DNA of 17,491 bases, taken from contig JAEZQX010000116.1 in assembly GCA_023441105.1 (NCBI GenBank), forward strand, positions 1 through 17,491, in the 5' to 3' direction. The notes under the pieces were generated by a model. That model had not been told where the DNA came from. It ran no database searches and worked only from the letters and a program-made list of their open reading frames with translations. This document shows, one piece after another, positions 14,133 through 17,491 of this stretch. The translations under genes and the position numbers were made by a program. The DNA is from Pseudomonadota bacterium. Its GTDB lineage: Bacteria; Pseudomonadota; Gammaproteobacteria; Burkholderiales; Burkholderiaceae. How positions within the stretch are numbered: position 1 is the stretch's first letter; each line of letters begins with the position of its first letter.

Positions 14133-14954
14133 TCATGCAGGCTCCTTCAGTCGATGAACGGACAGTGCGTCTGCCGCTTCCCGCAGCGCCGGCACCAGCA
14201 GGTCGAGGCGCGGCGTGATCCGTTCGTTCAGTGCCGCCAGGCTGATCGCCGCCACCGGCTTGCCGTCGCTGCCGAAGATCGGCACGCCGATGCCGCCCAT
14301 GCGCTCGACCACCACGTCGAGCAGGATCGAGTGGCCGCGGCCGAGCGCCTGGCGCATCTCCGTCTCCAGGTACGCCCGGTCGATCCGCGGATACCTCGCC
14401 TCGACCACCGGCGCCACCTCGGCGAGGACCGCCTTCGCCTCGGCTTCCGGCAGCCACGCGAGCAAGGCCATGCTGCCGGCGCCCACGCCAAGCGGCCGGC
14501 GGCTGCCGATGTCCAGGTAGTTGGCTCGGATCGGGTAGCTGCCGAATTCGCGATCGATGCAGACCGACTCGTTGCCGCGGCGCGCGGAGAGGATGATCGT
14601 GTCGCCCGAGAGACCGGCGAGCCTGACCAGCCAGGGACGGGCGCGCTTGCTGACGTGGTCGCGACCCTGCATCGCCAGGCCCAGCAGCAGCGCGTCCTCG
14701 CCGAGCATGAAGCGCTTGGTGTCGGCGTCGCGCTCGACGAAGCCCTCCTGCACCAGCGCCTCGAGCAGGCGCAGGGCCGTCGCCTTGTGCAGCCCGGTGC
14801 TGGCGCAGATGTCGGCCAGGCGCAGCGGCTGCGGCGTCGACAGCACCCGCAACAGACGGCAGACCTTCTGCACCGAGCTGCTGTCGGCGGCTGCCGGCGT
14901 TCCCACGGCGTCCGGGCGCCCCTGCAAGGCGCGAAGATGCTTCGCCTCCGGCAA
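14133..14954 (-). CDS. IclR-family transcriptional regulator
   Basis: A 273-residue IclR regulator. Residues about 27-90 form the winged helix-turn-helix, with Leu-Ala-Asp-Ile-Cys-Ala-Ser-Thr-Gly-Leu-His-Lys-Ala-Thr-Ala-Leu-Arg (46-62) spanning the two core helices and a Gly-Phe-Val-Glu-Arg wing strand. Residues about 105-265 form the GAF-like effector domain. The call needs a rare start: TTG at 14954, one base after the cyclase stop. A GTG at 14904-14906 (codon 17) is the alternative, and both keep the whole DNA-binding domain. Ribosome binding signals are weak for both. IclR proteins usually control neighbouring catabolic operons with the pathway substrate as effector. Here the gene sits inside the operon it probably controls, which implies autoregulation. 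No operator can be seen because the operon promoter lies outside the window. Confidence 0.93.
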   Translation of the reverse strand: MPEAKHLRALQGRPDAVGTPAAADSSSVQKVCRLLRVLSTPQPLRLADICASTGLHKATALRLLEALVQEGFVERDADTKRFMLGEDALLLGLAMQGRDHVSKRARPWLVRLAGLSGDTIILSARRGNESVCIDREFGSYPIRANYLDIGSRRPLGVGAGSMALLAWLPEAEAKAVLAEVAPVVEARYPRIDRAYLETEMRQALGRGHSILLDVVVERMGGIGVPIFGSDGKPVAAISLAALNERITPRLDLLVPALREAADALSVHRLKEPA

Positions 14955-14955
14955 G

Positions 14956-16014
14956 CTAGACGGTCCCGATCGGCGTCACCGGCGAGCCGACGGCGCCGGG
15001 CAGTCGCAGCGGCGGAGCGGTCAGCAGGAAGCGCGAGCGGCGATGCTGGCGCAGCCAGCCGGCCAAGGGGCCCAGGTGCCAGATCTCGCCAAGGTGCACG
15101 CCAAGCTTGAAGAGGCAATGCTCGTGCAGCGGCAAGGCGGCGCAGCAGCCCGGATGCGAGACGGCCGGGTGCGCTTCGACGGCATAGTTGTCGGCGGCCA
15201 GCACGGCCAGGCCGCTGTCGCTGATCCACTGCAGCAGTCGCCGATCGCGTCCGTCCAGCACCGCGCCCAGCCGGTCGAGCTTCGCGGCATCGGGTTCGCG
15301 GCGCATCTCCAGCAGCCGGTCGGCAAAGCCGGTGTGCAGGCACACCATGTCGCCCGGCTCGATCGCCACCTGGTCGGCCTCGAGCACTGCCATCAGCTGC
15401 TCGAAGCCGACCGCGATCCGCTCGTCGCCGAAGTGCGCATGCAGGTCGATCATCACCGCCCTGCCCTGCACGCAGCGTTGCGCCATGTTCTCGATGCCGA
15501 GGGCGTGCGCCGTCGAGGTCGTGCGCAGCGTGGCAGCGCGGCCGAGGGCGCCGGTGCCGGCATCCTCGGGCGACTCGGGGCCGACGACATCCTGGCCGGC
15601 GCGATAGCCGTTGTAGTACACCGCTTCCGGGATGCCGTCGTCGTTGGCGTCGAACAGCTGGCCGACATGGGCGAGGCTGTCCCATTGCGTCGAGTACTGC
15701 AGGTGCAGGATGGCGAGGTCGTCGCTGACGACGTCGGTCTGGTTCTCGTCGTCCTGGAACAAGCGGTAGTTCATGTTGGGCCGGCCGTTGCGCAACGTCG
15801 GCCTCACCACCGGCGGATGCCGCCGCGGGTTCAGCACGTTGCCGCCGGGATAGTCGAGCGGCAGGCTCAGGCAGAACGTGCGGCCTTCACGCACCTCGGC
15901 GATGCCCTGGCGGACCTTCTCCGCCGTGATCAGGTTCAACCGCCCGGCCTGGTCGTCGGGGCCGAAGTCGCCCCAGTTCGATCCTTCAGGCCGGCGCTTC
16001 CAGCGTTGCGTCAT
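14956..16014 (-). CDS. Cyclase-family metal-dependent hydrolase (kynurenine formamidase-like fold)
   Basis: A 352-residue protein of the cyclase family, whose members hydrolyse amides, lactones or cyclic substrates with bound metal; kynurenine formamidase is the best-studied relative. The metal-site motif, usually His-X-Gly-Thr-His-X-Asp-X3-His, appears as Ser-Thr-Gln110-Trp-Asp112-X3-His116 with His104 a few residues before. This Thr-Gln-Trp-Asp variant is typical of the longer cyclase group of about 320-350 residues. Later motifs are Val-Met-Ile-Asp-Leu-His-Ala-His and Gly-Asp-Met-Val-Cys-Leu-His-Thr-Gly. There is no signal peptide. The ATG at 16014 overlaps the livF stop as ATGA. It probably opens a ring or hydrolyses an amide or ester early in the pathway; the substrate is unknown. 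Confidence 0.9.
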   Translation of the reverse strand: MTQRWKRRPEGSNWGDFGPDDQAGRLNLITAEKVRQGIAEVREGRTFCLSLPLDYPGGNVLNPRRHPPVVRPTLRNGRPNMNYRLFQDDENQTDVVSDDLAILHLQYSTQWDSLAHVGQLFDANDDGIPEAVYYNGYRAGQDVVGPESPEDAGTGALGRAATLRTTSTAHALGIENMAQRCVQGRAVMIDLHAHFGDERIAVGFEQLMAVLEADQVAIEPGDMVCLHTGFADRLLEMRREPDAAKLDRLGAVLDGRDRRLLQWISDSGLAVLAADNYAVEAHPAVSHPGCCAALPLHEHCLFKLGVHLGEIWHLGPLAGWLRQHRRSRFLLTAPPLRLPGAVGSPVTPIGTV

Positions 16015-16847
16015 GTCAAGCTTTCCAAGGGGGGAGCGCCAAAGGCGCTCGGGGGGTTGGTTCCACCACCGAGGTAGACCCGCTCGATCAGGTCGCCCTC
16101 GCGCAGCGCCCGGGCGGCGGCAGAGGCGGCGATCCGGCCGGTCTCGACCAGGTAGCCGTAGTTCGCATGGCGCAGCGCCTTCTCCACCAGCTGCTCCACC
16201 AGCAATATCGCCAGTCCGTCGGCGCACAGCCGCGAGGCGACCTCCAGGATGCGGTCGATCACGATCGGGGCGAGGCCGCCGGAGGGCTCGTCGAGGATCA
16301 GCAGGCGAGGCTCGCCGATCACGCCTTGCGCCACGGCGAGGATCTGCTGCTGGCCGCCGGACAGCCGGGAGGCCGCCTGCTGGCGGCGATCGGCCAGCTC
16401 GGGGAATAACGAGTAGATCGCCTCGAGCCGGCTGCGGTCGCCGCGCGGATGGCGGGCGTAGGTGCCGATCAGGAGGTTGTCCTCCACCGTGAGGGTCTGG
16501 AACACCCGATGGCCTTCCAGCACCTGGACGATGCCCGCCTGCACGATCTGGCGCGGCGTCGCCGCGCTCAGGTCGGCGCCGTCGAAGACCACCGTGCCGC
16601 GGCGCTTCGGTATCAGGCCGGAGATCGCGTGCAGCATCGTGCTCTTGCCGGCGCCGTTGCGTCCCAGCAGCACGACGAACTCGCCGGCGCGGACGTCGAA
16701 CGACACGCCATGCACCACCTCGGCCTTGCCGTAGGCCACGTGCAGGTCGCCGACCTGCAGCAGCACCTGCGGATTGCGGCCGCCGGCATGGTCCATGGCG
16801 CTCGACTCTTCGGCCGCCGCCGACGGCATAGCGGTGGCCATCGTCAT
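16011..16847 (-). CDS. livF: Branched-chain-amino-acid-type ABC transporter ATPase (LivF)
   Basis: A 278-residue ATPase of the LivF group. It has Walker A Gly62-Arg-Asn-Gly-Ala-Gly-Lys68-Ser-Thr70, Gln108 as the Q-loop, the signature Leu-Ser-Gly-Gly-Gln (162-166), and Walker B Leu-Leu-Ile-Leu-Asp186-Glu187. Gln219 in Leu-Leu-Val-Glu-Gln replaces the H-loop His, as is normal for LivF. It is about 40 residues longer than E. coli LivF: about 26 extra at the N-terminus and 18 after the usual Tyr-Leu-Gly end. An internal start at Met18 is possible, but the ATG at 16847 overlaps the livG stop as ATGA. With LivG it would energise uptake through LivH/LivM permeases encoded off the right edge. In catabolic clusters such transporters often carry aromatic or other organic acids rather than amino acids. 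Confidence 0.95.
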   Translation of the reverse strand: MTMATAMPSAAAEESSAMDHAGGRNPQVLLQVGDLHVAYGKAEVVHGVSFDVRAGEFVVLLGRNGAGKSTMLHAISGLIPKRRGTVVFDGADLSAATPRQIVQAGIVQVLEGHRVFQTLTVEDNLLIGTYARHPRGDRSRLEAIYSLFPELADRRQQAASRLSGGQQQILAVAQGVIGEPRLLILDEPSGGLAPIVIDRILEVASRLCADGLAILLVEQLVEKALRHANYGYLVETGRIAASAAARALREGDLIERVYLGGGTNPPSAFGAPPLESLT

Positions 16848-17491
16848 GCCCCGAGATAGATGCGGATGACCTCCGGGTCCGTCCGCACCTGCTCGGGCGT
16901 TCCATGCTTGATCATCCGTCCGACATCCAGCGTGGTGACGCGGTCGCAGACCCGGAACACGAAATCGGTGTGGTGCTCGACCAGCAGCACGCCGATGCCG
17001 GCGTCGCGGATGGTGCGCAGCAGGCCGCCGAGATGCTCGATCTCGGTGGCGGTCAGGCCGCCGGCTGGTTCGTCCAGCAGGAGGAAGCGCGGCCGCAGGG
17101 CCAGCCCGCGGGCGATCTCCAGGAAGCGCTGCTCCGCATGCTCGAGGAGGTTGGCCCGGCGCTCCAGCGCGTGACCGAGGCCGACACCGTGCAGCAGCTC
17201 GGCGGCCTCCTCGCGCAGCGCCCGGTCGCCGGTCGCCGCCGACGGCAGGCCGAACAGGGTGGCGAGGAAGCCGGCGCGGCTGTGGGTCCAGCCGCCGAGC
17301 ATGGCATTGTCGAGCACGGTCAACGCGCCCAGCAGCCGCGGTTTCTGGAAGGTGCGCGCGATACCCAGCGCAGCTCGCCGTTGGACCGTCGCCTTGCCGA
17401 GCTCCTGGCCGAGGCAGCGGATCGTGCCGGCGCTGGGCTCGTAGTAGCCGGACAGCAGGTTCAGCATCGTCGTCTTGCCGCTGCCGTTGGG
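16844..17491 (-). CDS. livG: Branched-chain-amino-acid-type ABC transporter ATPase (LivG), partial
   Basis: The C-terminal 215 residues of a LivG-type ATPase; the N-terminus lies past the right edge. The visible part begins inside Walker A (Pro-Asn-Gly-Ser-Gly-Lys-Thr-Thr at 17468-17491). It continues with Ile-Ala-Arg-Thr-Phe-Gln as the Q-loop, Walker B Leu-Leu-Leu-Asp-Glu-Pro-Ala-Gly-Gly-Leu, and Leu-Leu-Val-Glu-His-His as the H-loop. An ATG at 17465-17467 is internal, not the start. The signature loop, normally Leu-Ala-Tyr-Gly-Gln-Gln in LivG, reads Leu-Glu-His-Ala-Glu-Gln, so the conserved Gly is Ala. It ends with Ile-Tyr-Leu-Gly-Ala. It is translationally coupled to livF. Cargo unknown. 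Confidence 0.93.
   Translation of the reverse strand, partial: PNGSGKTTMLNLLSGYYEPSAGTIRCLGQELGKATVQRRAALGIARTFQKPRLLGALTVLDNAMLGGWTHSRAGFLATLFGLPSAATGDRALREEAAELLHGVGLGHALERRANLLEHAEQRFLEIARGLALRPRFLLLDEPAGGLTATEIEHLGGLLRTIRDAGIGVLLVEHHTDFVFRVCDRVTTLDVGRMIKHGTPEQVRTDPEVIRIYLGA

Noticed and set aside
14119..14136. ATG at 14134-14136 as the thiolase start
   Set aside because: It is in another frame and reaches a stop after five codons; the GTG at 14120-14122 is in frame and has AGGA at a suitable distance.
14557..16077. A 506-codon plus-strand open frame opposite the regulator and cyclase genes
   Set aside because: It spans two real minus-strand genes and their junction and shows no domain of its own.

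Overview
The window is GC-rich, densely coded bacterial DNA, most like a betaproteobacterium of the order Burkholderiales. The reasons are very high G+C at third codon positions, two tripartite-tricarboxylate-type Bug receptors, a DUF2917 gene, a DUF502 gene and a coenzyme-B12-dependent ribonucleotide reductase. The genus cannot be read from the sequence. There are no rRNA, tRNA, CRISPR or insertion sequences.

Left part (1-4889): a partial DUF2917 gene leaves the left edge on the minus strand. Divergent from it on the plus strand are a small secreted protein built of two Cys-X10-Cys repeats, a DUF502 membrane protein, and nrdJ, a 973-residue class II ribonucleotide reductase with an internally duplicated C-terminal region and a Cys-rich tail. 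Two strong hairpins lie between the small secreted gene and the DUF502 gene. A short stretch resembling the end of an ABC ATPase lies between the DUF502 gene and nrdJ.

Right part (4906-17491): thirteen consecutive minus-strand genes form what looks like one long catabolic operon. It enters from the right edge and runs toward nrdJ. In transcription order they are: livG (partial), livF, a cyclase-family hydrolase, an IclR regulator, a thiolase-fold enzyme without its catalytic cysteines, its DUF35 partner, an NDP-forming acyl-CoA synthetase, a Bug receptor, a PRISE-type short-chain reductase, an AtuA/DUF1446 protein, a separate small AtuA C-terminal-like protein, a second Bug receptor and a PaaI-type hotdog thioesterase. 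Five junctions are 4-base ATGA overlaps and others are 1 to 20 bases apart, which suggests translational coupling.

Together the operon suggests import of organic acids, activation to a CoA thioester, reduction of a conjugated carbonyl, carbon-carbon cleavage by a thiolase-fold/DUF35 complex, and CoA release, under IclR control. The AtuA-like pair and the PRISE reductase hint at a terpenoid, alicyclic or steroid-like substrate, but this is inference and the substrate is not visible. I know of no described pathway with this combination, so the operon is the best candidate for a new system. Its promoter and the liv permease and binding-protein genes would lie beyond the right edge.
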